This document shows positions 50,375 to 59,868 of a DNA stretch of 64,000 nt, piece by piece. Position numbers and translations under genes: made by a program. The stretch comes from an uncultured Methanobrevibacter sp. (GTDB lineage: Archaea; Methanobacteriota; Methanobacteria; Methanobacteriales; Methanobacteriaceae): positions 17,110 through 81,109 of the forward strand of contig NZ_CACXNW010000009.1 in the NCBI RefSeq assembly GCF_902769175.1, read 5' to 3'. Under the pieces are notes generated by a model. The model searched no databases. It had not been told where the DNA came from and saw only the letters and a list, made by a program, of their open reading frames with translations. How positions within the stretch are numbered: position 1 is the stretch's first letter; every line of letters starts with the position of its first letter.

Positions 50375-51400
50375 ATGTCAAGTTTAATTTCAATTCCTAC
50401 AATGCCCCTTGTTGTAATTGCATTAATTTGTGGGATAGTTTCATTTATCAGTACTCGTTTAGTTATGCCTTGGCTTATTCGAAAGCTTGAGCAGGCTGAA
50501 ATTATAGGAAAGGATATTCACAAATCTTCTCGCCCTATTGTAGCCGAAATGGGTGGTATGGGAATTATATTTGGATTTTTTATAGGTATTTTTGTTGGAA
50601 CCATACTTTTCCCAACATTAACATTCCAGCTAACCGTTGTTCTTCTTGTAGTTCTTCTTGTTGGAATGATTGGTATGGTAGATGACTTAATTATTCTCTC
50701 ATCTAAAGAAAAATTATTCCTGCTTTTCCTTGCAGGTATTCCATTATGGTGGTTTGCACCTCCTAATGTTGGCCTCTTATATATGATCTTAATTCCAATA
50801 GCAGTTTCCATCTGTTCCAATTTAACCAATATGCTTGCAGGTTTAAATGGTATTGAATCAGGTCTTGGAGTTATTTCCATGACTTCCCTTACAATTGCAT
50901 GTATTATTCTTGGTAAATACGATGTAGTTATTATAATCATGAGCATGTTAGGAACATTGATTGCTTTCCTATATTATAATAAGTGCCCTGCAAAGGTTTT
51001 TCCAGGAGATACAGGTACCCTTATCATAGGAGCAACCATTGCAGCTATTGCATTTATCGGTAGGGTTAAATTGATTGCATTTATTGTTCTTCTTCCTAAT
51101 ATCATTGATGCTGCACTTAAGTTTTATAGTGCAGGTGTTATGGAAAGACAACAGCACAAGCCTACTCAACTTAATGAGGATGGAAAATTAGTAAGGCCTG
51201 AACAAGGATTTAAATCCTTAATCAGATTTGTTTTAAGAAAGCCTGTTGATGAAAAAACCGCTGTAAGGATGATTTGGGGAATAGGCATCATATTTGGAAT
51301 ACTTGGAATAATTGTTGCATTGCTTATGCCATCTGTAACCCATAACCAAACATTTGCCCAATTCATACATTTAAAGGATTATTTCTATTATTTAGGCTAA
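50375..51400 (+). CDS. GlcNAc-1-phosphate transferase family (AglH/Alg7/MraY-like)
   Basis: The 341-residue protein has about ten membrane spans. Family motifs are visible: RPIVAEMGGMGIIFGF near residue 54, the Asp pair in GMIGMVDDLIIL, NMLAGLNGIESGLG, and KVFPGDTGTLIIGATIAA, with a cytoplasmic loop MERQQHKPTQLNEDGK. These enzymes move a sugar phosphate from a UDP-sugar onto a polyprenyl phosphate. The Pro-Glu/Ala-Met-Gly-Gly version is closest to the Alg7/AglH group that starts N-glycan assembly, rather than bacterial MraY; a role in pseudomurein precursors is also possible. It sits next to an adhesin with hundreds of possible N-glycosylation sites, which fits but does not prove a link. The ATG at 50375 follows TTGGTGTTAAA. 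Confidence 0.85.
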   Translation: MSSLISIPTMPLVVIALICGIVSFISTRLVMPWLIRKLEQAEIIGKDIHKSSRPIVAEMGGMGIIFGFFIGIFVGTILFPTLTFQLTVVLLVVLLVGMIGMVDDLIILSSKEKLFLLFLAGIPLWWFAPPNVGLLYMILIPIAVSICSNLTNMLAGLNGIESGLGVISMTSLTIACIILGKYDVVIIIMSMLGTLIAFLYYNKCPAKVFPGDTGTLIIGATIAAIAFIGRVKLIAFIVLLPNIIDAALKFYSAGVMERQQHKPTQLNEDGKLVRPEQGFKSLIRFVLRKPVDEKTAVRMIWGIGIIFGILGIIVALLMPSVTHNQTFAQFIHLKDYFYYLG

Positions 51401-51675
51401 ATTTTTTTCTTTTAATCTTTTTTTACTTTTTTTACTATTTTTTACTATTTTTAAGTATTTTATACTATTTTTAACTATTTTTAACTATTTTTAAATATTT
51501 TTAACTATTTTTTTCAGCTATTTTGTAATCTTTTTTTTAATTCTTTCAAAGATTTTTAGTTTTTATTTTATTTTTAAACTTAGGTAATTTAGAAGTATCT
51601 GTCATTTATTATAAAAAATTAAACATTGAAAATATTTTGGTCAATATTTTTAAACCGAAGGCTCAAAAAGATTGT
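51401..51675. other. Convergent intergenic region with repeat element
   Basis: 51440-51515 is a run of TTTTTAACTA-type words. At 51633-51671 lies a degraded copy of the element after proS: ATTTTGGTCAA, then TTTTTAAACC GAA GGCTCAAAAA. It follows the stop of the pilin-like gene on the minus strand. Confidence 0.55.
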
Positions 51676-52179
51676 TTAAATCCAATCTACATTTGCAGTT
51701 GTAAAACTATATTTGTTTGAAAAGGCAGGATTAAAGAGTTTATTTGTAATATTTTCAGTTTTAAATGAATTGGTTATGCTTTTTCTAACATTATAATTAA
51801 TTCTGTCTCCTATTGATTCCTTTTCTTCCTTTGTTTTTATATTTGGAGATGAAGCATAAACCTTTAATTGGATTCTAGTTCGATTGAAACTGTCTTTTCC
51901 TTTCATTGACTCAGTAATTTTAATGATCTTGATGTTTTTTGTTTTCATTAGAGATTGTTTTTTATAATCACTTGAATAATTGTCATAGGATTGCTTTGGA
52001 TAAATTGCCAATCCGCTTGAAGATATTCCTTCATATGCTCCATTTCTTGCTGAAGCCATTGCTATGCTCAATTCACTGCTGTCTATTATTGCATTGGCTA
52101 ATATTACTGTTGCAATTAGTGTAAAACTGATTAATAATATCAATTCTACTGTCATTTGTCCTTTATTGTCTATTTTCAT
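51676..52179 (-). CDS. Class III signal-peptide (pilin-like) protein
   Basis: I prefer the start at 52179 (MKIDNKGQMTVELILL), which puts the processing site near the N-terminus; an in-frame ATG at 52200 adds seven residues. KGQMTVELILLISFTLIATVILANAI is a class III signal peptide: charged end, Gly-Gln, a Glu five positions in, then a hydrophobic helix. Such archaeal pilin-like proteins are cut by the EppA-type peptidase and assemble through the helix. The rest of the 167 residues is polar, with several Ser/Tyr/Lys. It follows a second pilin-like gene (52240-52701) by about 60 bases, so they probably form an operon. No pilus motor gene is in the window. Confidence 0.75.
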   Translation of the reverse strand: MKIDNKGQMTVELILLISFTLIATVILANAIIDSSELSIAMASARNGAYEGISSSGLAIYPKQSYDNYSSDYKKQSLMKTKNIKIIKITESMKGKDSFNRTRIQLKVYASSPNIKTKEEKESIGDRINYNVRKSITNSFKTENITNKLFNPAFSNKYSFTTANVDWI

Positions 52180-52239
52180 AATATCCCTTTTCAATTTCAT
52201 TTATCCATATTTTGTTTATTTGGAAGTTTTCAGCTATTC

Positions 52240-52701
52240 TCATTCTATCTGCCTTATTTCAATTGGGCTTTGATTAATTGTATGGGTTTTATTATCGTTT
52301 ATCAATGTTTTTTTAATTAGGTATGATCTTCCATTGAATAATTGCACATTTTCTATGGTTTTATTATTTGCATCTACAATCTTTATTGGATTTATATTGG
52401 ATTTTCCTTTTTTGCCGTTAAATTCAATAATCAATTCATTGCTTTTTACAAGAATCGAGTAATAATTTCCATTGATTGATTCAGGCATTTGAATCTGTTT
52501 ATTGAATCCATTTTCTTTTGAATTCACTTCATTAATTGAATTTGAGATATGGCCTAATAAAAATCTTCCTTGGCTATCCTCATCAATTTCTAGATTTGAA
52601 TTAATATTTTGGTTTATCATTGGAAAAATTATAATAAGCAATAAAATTATAATTAATGTGCAAAATAAAAGTTCAATGTTTATTATTCCTTTTGAATCCA
52701 T
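52240..52701 (-). CDS. Type IV pilin-like protein
   Basis: The 153-residue product begins MDSKGIINIELLFCTLIIILLLIIIFPMI: a short charged leader, Lys-Gly, then a hydrophobic helix with Glu at position five, the classical pilin arrangement for cleavage and helix packing. The Gln that defines class III leaders is absent, so it is a variant. The outer part is Asn/Ser/Lys-rich with strand-like segments (YYSILVKSNELIIEFNGKKG). It lies just upstream of the class III pilin-like gene on the same strand. It could be a minor pilin or a surface protein exported by the same path. No ribosome site is strong; the start at 52701 is the only reasonable one. Confidence 0.65.
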   Translation of the reverse strand: MDSKGIINIELLFCTLIIILLLIIIFPMINQNINSNLEIDEDSQGRFLLGHISNSINEVNSKENGFNKQIQMPESINGNYYSILVKSNELIIEFNGKKGKSNINPIKIVDANNKTIENVQLFNGRSYLIKKTLINDNKTHTINQSPIEIRQIE

Positions 52702-52996
52702 AGATATTCTTTTTATTTTAATAGTATTTAATTATTTGGTAATATTTAAAGTAAATTTCTTCGTTTAATTGTTATTTCTTAATTTAAATATAATTTAACA
52801 GTTTTTTTATAATTTTATTAAGTCATAATTATTTAATTATCATTTAACTATTTTTTATCTTTAAAAATTCTTGATAACCAATTATAAAAAATTATTTAAA
52901 GTATTGAATTATACTATTATATAATAAGATTCAATGAATGAATCTGTTTTAATTCATTTTGTTTTAATTTTTTTAAAAAGAGTTTAGAGGAATACG
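52702..52996. other. Divergent promoter region between pilin-like genes and priL
   Basis: AT-rich. A TATA-like TTATACTATTATATAATAAG at 52909-52928 probably serves priL, which would start transcription near 52950. No other feature is clear. Confidence 0.4.
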
Positions 52997-54358
52997 ATGG
53001 CTTTAGTTTCATATATAAATCCCTTATCAGAGGAAGGACGAAATATTGTTAGGGGATTAGGAGGTCTTGAGGAAATATTCAACCATAATGATGCCTTAAT
53101 GGATATTGTTATTCATACAAATCGCCAGACTATTTCCAATCAAGAGGTTGTTCCTGATACTCTTGTTGATTTGGCCATTAACAGAATTAAATGGTATATT
53201 GAACGTAAGAATAATAAGGAGTTCAATCCAAATGATTATAACTACTTTTTCAATGAGAGAATTGTTGAATTTGATACTATAGCCTATCATATATTGGCTC
53301 AAGCTATTGCAAGCAAATTTAGGCCAGGCTCTCGTGAGGTTAAGCTTTTTGTTGAATCTCAAGGATTGATGATTGAAGACAGATTAATTAAGATGCAACT
53401 CAGTGAGAAAAAGGAGATTGTAGATGAAATATTGAATGATTTTCTTATTCAAGATGGCATTGAATGGTCATTCCTAAAAGACTTGGTAGCCACTAAAAAG
53501 CTATCATTAACTGATTTGGTATTGCAGAATGGTGAAATAGTATTGGATAAGGAAGAGTTTGTCTACTCATTCGGCGATAAGTTTAGTGGCAGGGTTCCAG
53601 AAAGAGTTTATGACATCTTAATCGGAGACAATTTAAGAGAGCTTATCTTAACTAAACTGCTGATGCAAAAGACTGAAGATTACATTAAATCCATTCAGGA
53701 TAAGTTGGCTATTGTAGAAATGCATCCTTCCATTGTGGAATTAGGTGAAATGCTTGATGAAGCTATTGATGAAACATTATCTGAGTATAGCACATATTAT
53801 GCAAGTGGTGGTTCCTATGGAAATATGGAAATTGGAAAGCTTATTAGGGAAGCATTTCCTCCATGCATAGCAAATACTGTTGCAGGTGTTTCATCTGGTG
53901 GTAGGAATGATGCTATTGTGCTATTATTAACATCTTTTGTATCTTATGCAAGACTATATCCAGGTATTTTTGGCTCAGATAGGACTGTAAAGGTTTCAGA
54001 TATTGACACTAATTTAAACATAACCTTAAATGAGATTTTGCCTCTTATTTTTGAGGCTGCAGACAATTGTACTCCTCCTCTATTTGAAGATCAGCCTCAA
54101 GAAAAGATAAACATCATTTCAAAACTTGGATTCGGTATGCATGAAGAGGTAAGTCTTGAAAATGAGGGAGAAACCAAATGGTACACTCCTATGAGTTGTG
54201 AAAAGATAAAAATGCATTTGCCTCAACTTTGTAAGGAAAATAAGGATTGTGCAAAAATCAATAATCCATTAAGCTATTATTCAAGGAAAAAATGGATAAT
54301 GAGTAAGAATGGTGAGTTAAATAATGATTCTATAGAAGAATCCTCTTCCAATCAATAA
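52997..54358 (+). CDS. priL: DNA primase large subunit
   Basis: PriL is the regulatory, iron-sulfur subunit of the archaeal/eukaryal primase that makes RNA primers for replication. The 453-residue protein begins ALVSYINPLSEEGRNIVRGLGGLEEIF, a helical N-terminal domain, and has the C-terminal iron-sulfur domain with four conserved Cys, which I place at C290 (FPPCIAN), C358 (DNCTPPLFE), C401 (MSCEKIK) and C418 (KDCAKIN). Between them are YARLYPGIFGSD and GFGMHEEV. The ATG at 52997 follows TTTAGAGGAATACG. The catalytic subunit gene priS lies 0.8 kb downstream in the same direction, with an antisense gene between them. Confidence 0.92.
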   Translation: MALVSYINPLSEEGRNIVRGLGGLEEIFNHNDALMDIVIHTNRQTISNQEVVPDTLVDLAINRIKWYIERKNNKEFNPNDYNYFFNERIVEFDTIAYHILAQAIASKFRPGSREVKLFVESQGLMIEDRLIKMQLSEKKEIVDEILNDFLIQDGIEWSFLKDLVATKKLSLTDLVLQNGEIVLDKEEFVYSFGDKFSGRVPERVYDILIGDNLRELILTKLLMQKTEDYIKSIQDKLAIVEMHPSIVELGEMLDEAIDETLSEYSTYYASGGSYGNMEIGKLIREAFPPCIANTVAGVSSGGRNDAIVLLLTSFVSYARLYPGIFGSDRTVKVSDIDTNLNITLNEILPLIFEAADNCTPPLFEDQPQEKINIISKLGFGMHEEVSLENEGETKWYTPMSCEKIKMHLPQLCKENKDCAKINNPLSYYSRKKWIMSKNGELNNDSIEESSSNQ

Positions 54359-54475
54359 GTTCTTTAGTCTTTAAATTTTTTATTTTTATACTTTTTTTTA
54401 TCTTTTTTTTGATTTTTTTAGAATTATTATTATAATAATTTTTATTTAAATCATTTTTTAACTTATGATTCAGAT

Positions 54476-54967
54476 TCAGTAGGTATAATCATCCTCATCA
54501 TAGTATTTTAAGATTATGGCATGTTCAAAGTCCTGATAGTTGTTGAAATGATATTCTTCATAGCTATCAATTAAAATTTTTATTTGCCTTTCCTTTTTGT
54601 CAATTGATTCTATTTCACAGAATTCTTCCAATAGTTTAGGGTCATAATCGTCGTAATGCTCATCTTCCTCTTCTTTTTTTAATTTGAAATTAAGAAATTT
54701 TTCATATTCCTCTTCATCTAATAGTTCTTCCTCATCAAATAGGTCCTCTTCAGATTCAATTCTATAAAGTTCAATGTGCTCATCATCATGTCTGATTTCA
54801 ATCAATTCATTATATTTTAAACTGATTCCTTGAACTTTTCCTGTCTTTAAGTCAATGACTGTTTTTCCAGTTGATTCGTAGGGGCTCCAATTATCTAATG
54901 CAGGCTCTATGATTTCCCTTATTGTCAAGCTCTCAATCAGTCTTCTAAGTTCTTCTTCACTTAGCAT
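54476..54967 (-). CDS. Acidic hypothetical protein antisense between priL and priS
   Basis: This 163-residue, very acidic, soluble protein runs against priL and priS. The ATG at 54967 follows AGAGGGTAAAAG. It starts with helices (LSEEELRRLIESLTIREIIEPALDNW), has a strand-rich core TGKTVIDLKTGKVQGISLKYNELIEIRHDDEHIELYRIES, then a Glu/Asp tract (EEDLFDEEELLDEEEYEKF) and ends IILKYYDEDDYTY. I recognise no family. Composition resembles the small acidic proteins at 2994-5911. Whether it has any link to primase is unknown; its placement could simply be an insertion between two once adjacent genes. Confidence 0.65.
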   Translation of the reverse strand: MLSEEELRRLIESLTIREIIEPALDNWSPYESTGKTVIDLKTGKVQGISLKYNELIEIRHDDEHIELYRIESEEDLFDEEELLDEEEYEKFLNFKLKKEEEDEHYDDYDPKLLEEFCEIESIDKKERQIKILIDSYEEYHFNNYQDFEHAIILKYYDEDDYTY

Positions 54968-55152
54968 CTTTTACCCTCTTTTTTATTTTTAATTTTGCTG
55001 TTTTTTTGATTATAATAAGTTTTAAGTATTACATAAATCATAAATATTTTTACTTATATTATTATAATACTATTTATTTAAACTTATAAAAAACTTTATT
55101 ATCAAATAATTTTTTAAAAAATTCTTTTGCATTGCATATTTTTGGTGATTTT

Positions 55153-56196
<1,044 letters not shown>

Positions 56197-56301
56197 TTCA
56201 AGAAATGATAAAACTATTTTTTAAAGAAATATTTAAATATTCATATCAGTATAACTATTATTAATAAAAATATATTCTAAAATTTGTTAAGGAGGTAAAA
56301 T

Positions 56302-56724
56302 ATGGATAAGAAAGTTATTATCGGTTTACTTATAGCATTACTTGCTATTATTTTAGTTGGTTTTGTTGCTTTGCATTTCGTTCCTACAAATGGTATTGCT
56401 AATGATGTACAAGGAAATGCTACAGAAAATACTTCTTTAAATGTTTCACAAAGCACTGTAGAAACACAAATAAATAATACCATTAATGAGACTGTTTCAA
56501 ATGTGACTGCTTTAAATGAGACTCTTGCTAATGTCACTGCTAATGCTACTGCAGATATGAATGGATCCAATCCTGCTGTTGCAGATACTGGGGATGTTTT
56601 ACATAAGCAATCTATAATCATTACAGGTAATCAAACTGGTCAATATCAAGGAATGGAACCAGGAACTTATATCATTTATTACACAGAAAACGATGGTGTT
56701 ATAAAAATTGAAAAGATAGCTTAA
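56302..56724 (+). CDS. Small Asn/Thr-rich membrane-anchored surface protein
   Basis: The 140-residue product starts at an ATG at 56302 with AAGGAGGTAAAAT. Residues 1-27 form one hydrophobic segment (KKVIIGLLIALLAIILVGFVALHFV). A middle region is dominated by Asn, Thr, Ser and Val with about 12 possible N-glycosylation sites (ENTSLNVSQST, INETVSNVTALNETLANVTANAT). The last 45 residues are a small strand-rich domain (KQSIIITGNQTGQYQGMEPGTYIIYYTENDGVIKIEKI). It looks like a small, heavily glycosylated cell-surface protein held by its N-terminus. I recognise no family for the C-terminal domain. Confidence 0.75.
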   Translation: MDKKVIIGLLIALLAIILVGFVALHFVPTNGIANDVQGNATENTSLNVSQSTVETQINNTINETVSNVTALNETLANVTANATADMNGSNPAVADTGDVLHKQSIIITGNQTGQYQGMEPGTYIIYYTENDGVIKIEKIA

Positions 56725-57220
56725 ATTTATTAATTTGGCTATTTTATTTATTTTTTTTAGAAATTTATTTTATAATTTTATTTTTATTTTAATACTTTTT
56801 TTAATTTAATAATTTTCTTTATTTTATTTTAATACTTTTTTTTTTTATTTTAGAAAATTTTCTTTATTTTATTTTAATACTTTTTTTTTTTATTTTAGAA
56901 AATTTTATTTCATGGCTATTTTTAACTTTTTTTATTCTTTCGTATTTTTAATTAGATTTTTTTCATTCAATAATTCCGTATTTTATTAAGAGATTTATTG
57001 TAATATTTTTCAAGATGCTATTTTTATAATGTAATATTTATTTATAATTATTAATTTTTTATTTTACTAAATAATTTAAATTATTTTTACTATTAATTAA
57101 TATATAATCATTATTTTATTAATAATTCTATTATTTATTATTTTTACTTATATTTAATTAATGTGATTTATTTTTAATATTTTTTATTTTTAAATTTACT
57201 ATTATTTGTAATAAATCATA

Positions 57221-57240
57221 TAGAAAACTTTATATATAAT
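57221..57240 (+). promoter_or_regulatory. TATA box upstream of RNA candidate 1
   Basis: TAGAAAACTTTATATATAAT is a purine-rich element followed by a strong TATA box. Transcription is expected near 57260. No start codon with a good reading frame follows. Confidence 0.5.
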
Positions 57241-57259
57241 TATTACTAAACTATAAAAT

Positions 57260-57410
57260 AAGTCTTAAATGAAAATTTAAAACTTGGTTACATATGTACA
57301 ATGGGTGATGTAAAGGGATGAATTGTAATTGAATAGCATATTAGCTATCGGAAAACTTTTGTTGTAATGATGTTTTAACATTATTACATCAAAAGCCCTT
57401 TTAAATTTTA
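57260..57410 (+). ncRNA. Candidate structured RNA 1 (three-way junction)
   Basis: Three stems can form: an outer stem AAAGGG (57312-57317) with CCCTTT (57396-57401); a small hairpin ATAGC (57333-57337) with GCTAT (57344-57348); and a long hairpin 57356-57374 with 57377-57395 (19 positions, two mismatches, CTTTTG...GATGTT). The long hairpin abuts the closing strand of the outer stem with no gap. T-rich sequence follows, as at archaeal 3' ends. A TATA box lies upstream. I match it to no known RNA family. It may also be only a strong terminator hairpin. Confidence 0.45.
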
Positions 57411-58046
57411 TTAATTATTTTATTTATTTTTTTAAATTTTTAAGAAAATTTCTTTTTTTGTTGATTTTTCTTTATTTTTCATATAAATTTCTATATTTTA
57501 TTATTTTATTCTATATTAGATTTAAATTAATTTATTTTAAATTTTAATGCTTTTGATTGAATTTTGCAATTTCATTTTTATATGATGAAACAAAATTAGT
57601 TTTAATCGATATGTCAACTATATATACAAATCAATTAAATTGAAAAAACGATTAATTAAATTATATGTTATTCATATAATTTTAATATAATTAGTTATAA
57701 ATTTAATTAAATAAAAGGTACATATTTAAAATTTGATATTTCTATAGTTTTCATATATAGTGAAAATATCAAATAAATTATTTTAAATTAAAAAATAAGC
57801 AATTACAAACCTTTATATGCTATTAAATCAAAAATATTATTAGAGAATTACAATTAAAATATAAAAATTATGTTTATTTTAAATTTAAAGCATTTATCAA
57901 TATTTGCTTTGAATTTATATGATCTTTGTATTTCTCTTGTACATTATTTATGGATGGGGTAGTGATATTTTTCTGTGATTATCTAATACGTATGGGTAGT
58001 CATTGTGAAAAATGTATATGTTCTAAAATTTTATGATGTGTCATTA

Positions 58047-58064
58047 AAATTTAGAACTAAACAT
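58047..58064 (+). promoter_or_regulatory. TATA box upstream of the structured leader
   Basis: AGAACTAAACATTTATATACTA contains a TATA box at about 58051-58062. Transcription is expected near 58085-58092, which is where the outer stem of the structured element begins. Confidence 0.55.
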
Positions 58065-58093
58065 TTATATACTACGAAGTTCAATGTATTAAT

Positions 58094-58207
58094 AGGAATT
58101 AGAAAAAATTGATTTAGGGGGTGGATCAATTTAAGCAGCAATTTTAAAATTAAAAATACCATACATCACCACTTTAAATTATAGCTGCTTAATAATTTCT
58201 AATTCCT
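58094..58207 (+). ncRNA. Candidate structured leader RNA 2 (three-way junction)
   Basis: Three perfect stems are packed together. P1: AGGAATTAGAAA (58094-58105) with TTTCTAATTCCT (58196-58207), 12 bp. P2 starts at the next base: AAATTGAT (58106-58113) with ATCAATTT (58125-58132), loop TTAGGGGGTGG. P3 starts at the next base: AAGCAGC (58133-58139) with GCTGCTT (58184-58190). Five bases AATAA link P3 to P1. The P2 loop GGTGG can pair with TCACC at 58167-58171 in the P3 loop, giving a possible kissing contact. It ends 72 bases before the vWA gene, so it is either a cis-acting leader or a separate small RNA. I recognise no known class. Confidence 0.6.
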
Positions 58208-58279
58208 GAATGATATTTGGATCATCACTCATTGATTGATATTCCAATGTCATAAAATTTTATGTAAAGGAGGGTGTAT

Positions 58280-59018
58280 ATGAAAGACGATTCTATTAAA
58301 ATTGAAATCGAAAATGAAGAAAAAATTGAAAACACTGAAGTAAAGGGGGAAAATGATATGGAAAGCGAAAACAAAACCGTTGTAAATGATTTTGGAAATG
58401 AAAAACTTGAAAACCTTAGGTTTGAAAATGAGGAAGCTGACATATTCTTTATTTTAGACCGCTCTGGAAGCATGTACGGATCTGAAACAGACACCATCAA
58501 CGGATTCAATGCATTCATAGAAAAACAAATGGCTAAAAACCACAACATTAAAGTCACCACTGTTCTTTTTGATAGTAATTATGAAGTCTTATACAGTAGA
58601 AAACCTATTGACGAAGTAAAGCCATTAACTTCTGAAGATTACTATGGTCAGAGGCTCTACTGCCTTATTGGATGCAATTGGAAAAACTGTAACTTCCTTT
58701 GATAGGAAAGTAAATAAGGGAATGTTCATTATTAACACTGATGGATTGGAAAATGCTTCCAGGGAATTCTCCAGAGGTCAAATAAAAGATATGGTTGAAA
58801 ACAGTGGTTTTGAATTCATTTTCATTGGAGCTGACATTGACTCATATGCTGAAGCTTCAAAAATTGGAATCAATAGAAGTCATGTTGCCAATTACAGCAA
58901 AACTTCCCAAGGGATTGGGGACCTGTATGATTCAGTAGATCAACTAGCTACAATGTTCTGTAAGGAACAAAAACTTGGTCTTGTGAAAAATAATAGTTGG
59001 AAAGAAAAACTTGATTAA
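58280..59018 (+). pseudogene. von Willebrand factor A domain protein, frameshifted
   Basis: The ATG at 58280 follows AAAGGAGGGTG, a very strong site. An acidic N-terminus of about 55 residues leads to EADIFFILDRSGSMYGSETDTINGFNAFIEKQ with the metal-site motif Asp-x-Ser-x-Ser. After VKPLTSEDYY the frame runs into RLYCLIGCNW and stops at 58702. In the next frame, from about 58644, the domain continues as VRGSTALLDAIGKTV (metal-site Thr), FIINTDGLENASREFS (metal-site Asp), FIFIGADIDSYAEASKIGI. One extra G around 58643-58645 (TATGGTC for TATGTC) explains the break. Repaired length is 245 residues, the normal size for this stand-alone vWA family. All metal-binding residues are present, so the lesion is recent or an error. 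No signal peptide; cytoplasmic. Confidence 0.85.
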
Positions 59019-59140
59019 TTCTTTTCTAAATTTATAAAGAAAATTTATTTTTTTCTTTATCCTTATAAATTTACTAAAGAAAATTAATTTTTTTCTTTAT
59101 CCTTATAAATTTATTAAAGAAAATTTATTTTTTCTTATGA
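59019..59140. repeat. 42-bp tandem repeat after the vWA gene
   Basis: TTATAAATTTA(C/T)TAAAGAAAATTTATTTTTTTCTTTATCC-type units occur about 2.7 times between 59026 and 59140, directly after the vWA stop. They are T-rich and non-coding. Confidence 0.8.
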
Positions 59141-59228
59141 TCAAATTAGTTATATGAAGAATTTTTCTTTTGTATGATTTTCAAATTTAATTAATTTTTT
59201 TTAATTTCTTTAAGAAAAAGGTGATATC

Positions 59229-59726
59229 TTGGCTAAAATAACTAATAGAAAAGAAGCTTTATCTATTAAGAATAAGGTTTCAGAAGTTAAGGAAGAATAT
59301 CTCAAAGGCGATAAATGCTTTGATGAGTTTGCAAAATTGGAAGAGCTTACATTTGAAGATGACTTTTGCTAATACATGATTGCAAAATACGCTAAATTAT
59401 CCAGATTATATTTGGATGATAATGAAGAGTATGAAAAGAAATATGGTGATGAAAATCCTTCCATTCTTTGCTTTGATGATATTCTTGATTATTTGGATGG
59501 TATCGTTAGTGGAAACTTTGCAGATGAAGTCAAAAACGAATGCATAAAAGAAGGCAGCTGCGTTGAAGTAGACGGCATTAATTTTCAGCCAGTTTCTAAA
59601 ATTGATGTTGAGGAAGTCGATGGCGCTACATTAGTTCTTTTATATGATAACAATGATATTGTAGCAAAGATTCCATTTTATGATATTGTCAGCTATAAAA
59701 TTAAGGAAGCAGATGATGATTTATGA
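59229..59726 (+). pseudogene. Unknown gene with an in-frame stop, middle of the vWA/ARPP-1 locus
   Basis: A TTG start at 59229 follows AAAAAGGTGATATC and reads MAKITNRKEALSIKNKV...ELTFEDDFC to a TAA at 59370-59372. The same frame goes on as YMIAKYAKLSRLYLDDNEEYEKKYGDEN and later VEVDGINFQPVSKIDVEEVDGATLVLLYDNNDIVAKIPFYDIVSYKIKEADDDL to a stop at 59726. The second part could begin at an ATG at 59376, but there is no ribosome site before it. I read it as one gene of about 165 codons broken by a nonsense change; two overlapping small genes are the alternative. No known family. The 3' end (43-bp unit) is repeated just downstream. Confidence 0.55.
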
Positions 59727-59762
59727 TATTGTCAGCTATAAAATTAAGGGGATGATGATTTT
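59677..59762. repeat. Tandem duplication of a gene 3' end (43-bp unit)
   Basis: TTTATGATATTGTCAGCTAT starts at 59677 inside the gene and again at 59720, overlapping its stop codon. The second copy has lost a few bases in its GAAGCAGATGATGAT part. Confidence 0.9.
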
Positions 59763-59868
59763 CAATCATCAGATTTGATTTGAAAGATGCTGGTTTAAAT
59801 CATTGTTTGCTTTTTTGTTTTTTTTTTTTCTTTTTCAATAAAATTCTTAAAAATTGGGGTGATATAAT

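Larger units (their letters stand above)
56725..58279. other. 1.5-kb gap holding two structured-RNA candidates
   Basis: No protein gene is visible. 56750-56905 has duplicated TATTTTAATACTTTTTTT-type segments after the previous gene. Two separate TATA boxes (57229-57240 and 58051-58062) are each followed by sequence that folds into a compact three-way junction, listed below. Confidence 0.6.

Noticed and set aside
55132..55152. Upstream TTG start for priS
   Set aside because: It overlaps the GGTGATT site that serves the ATG at 55153.
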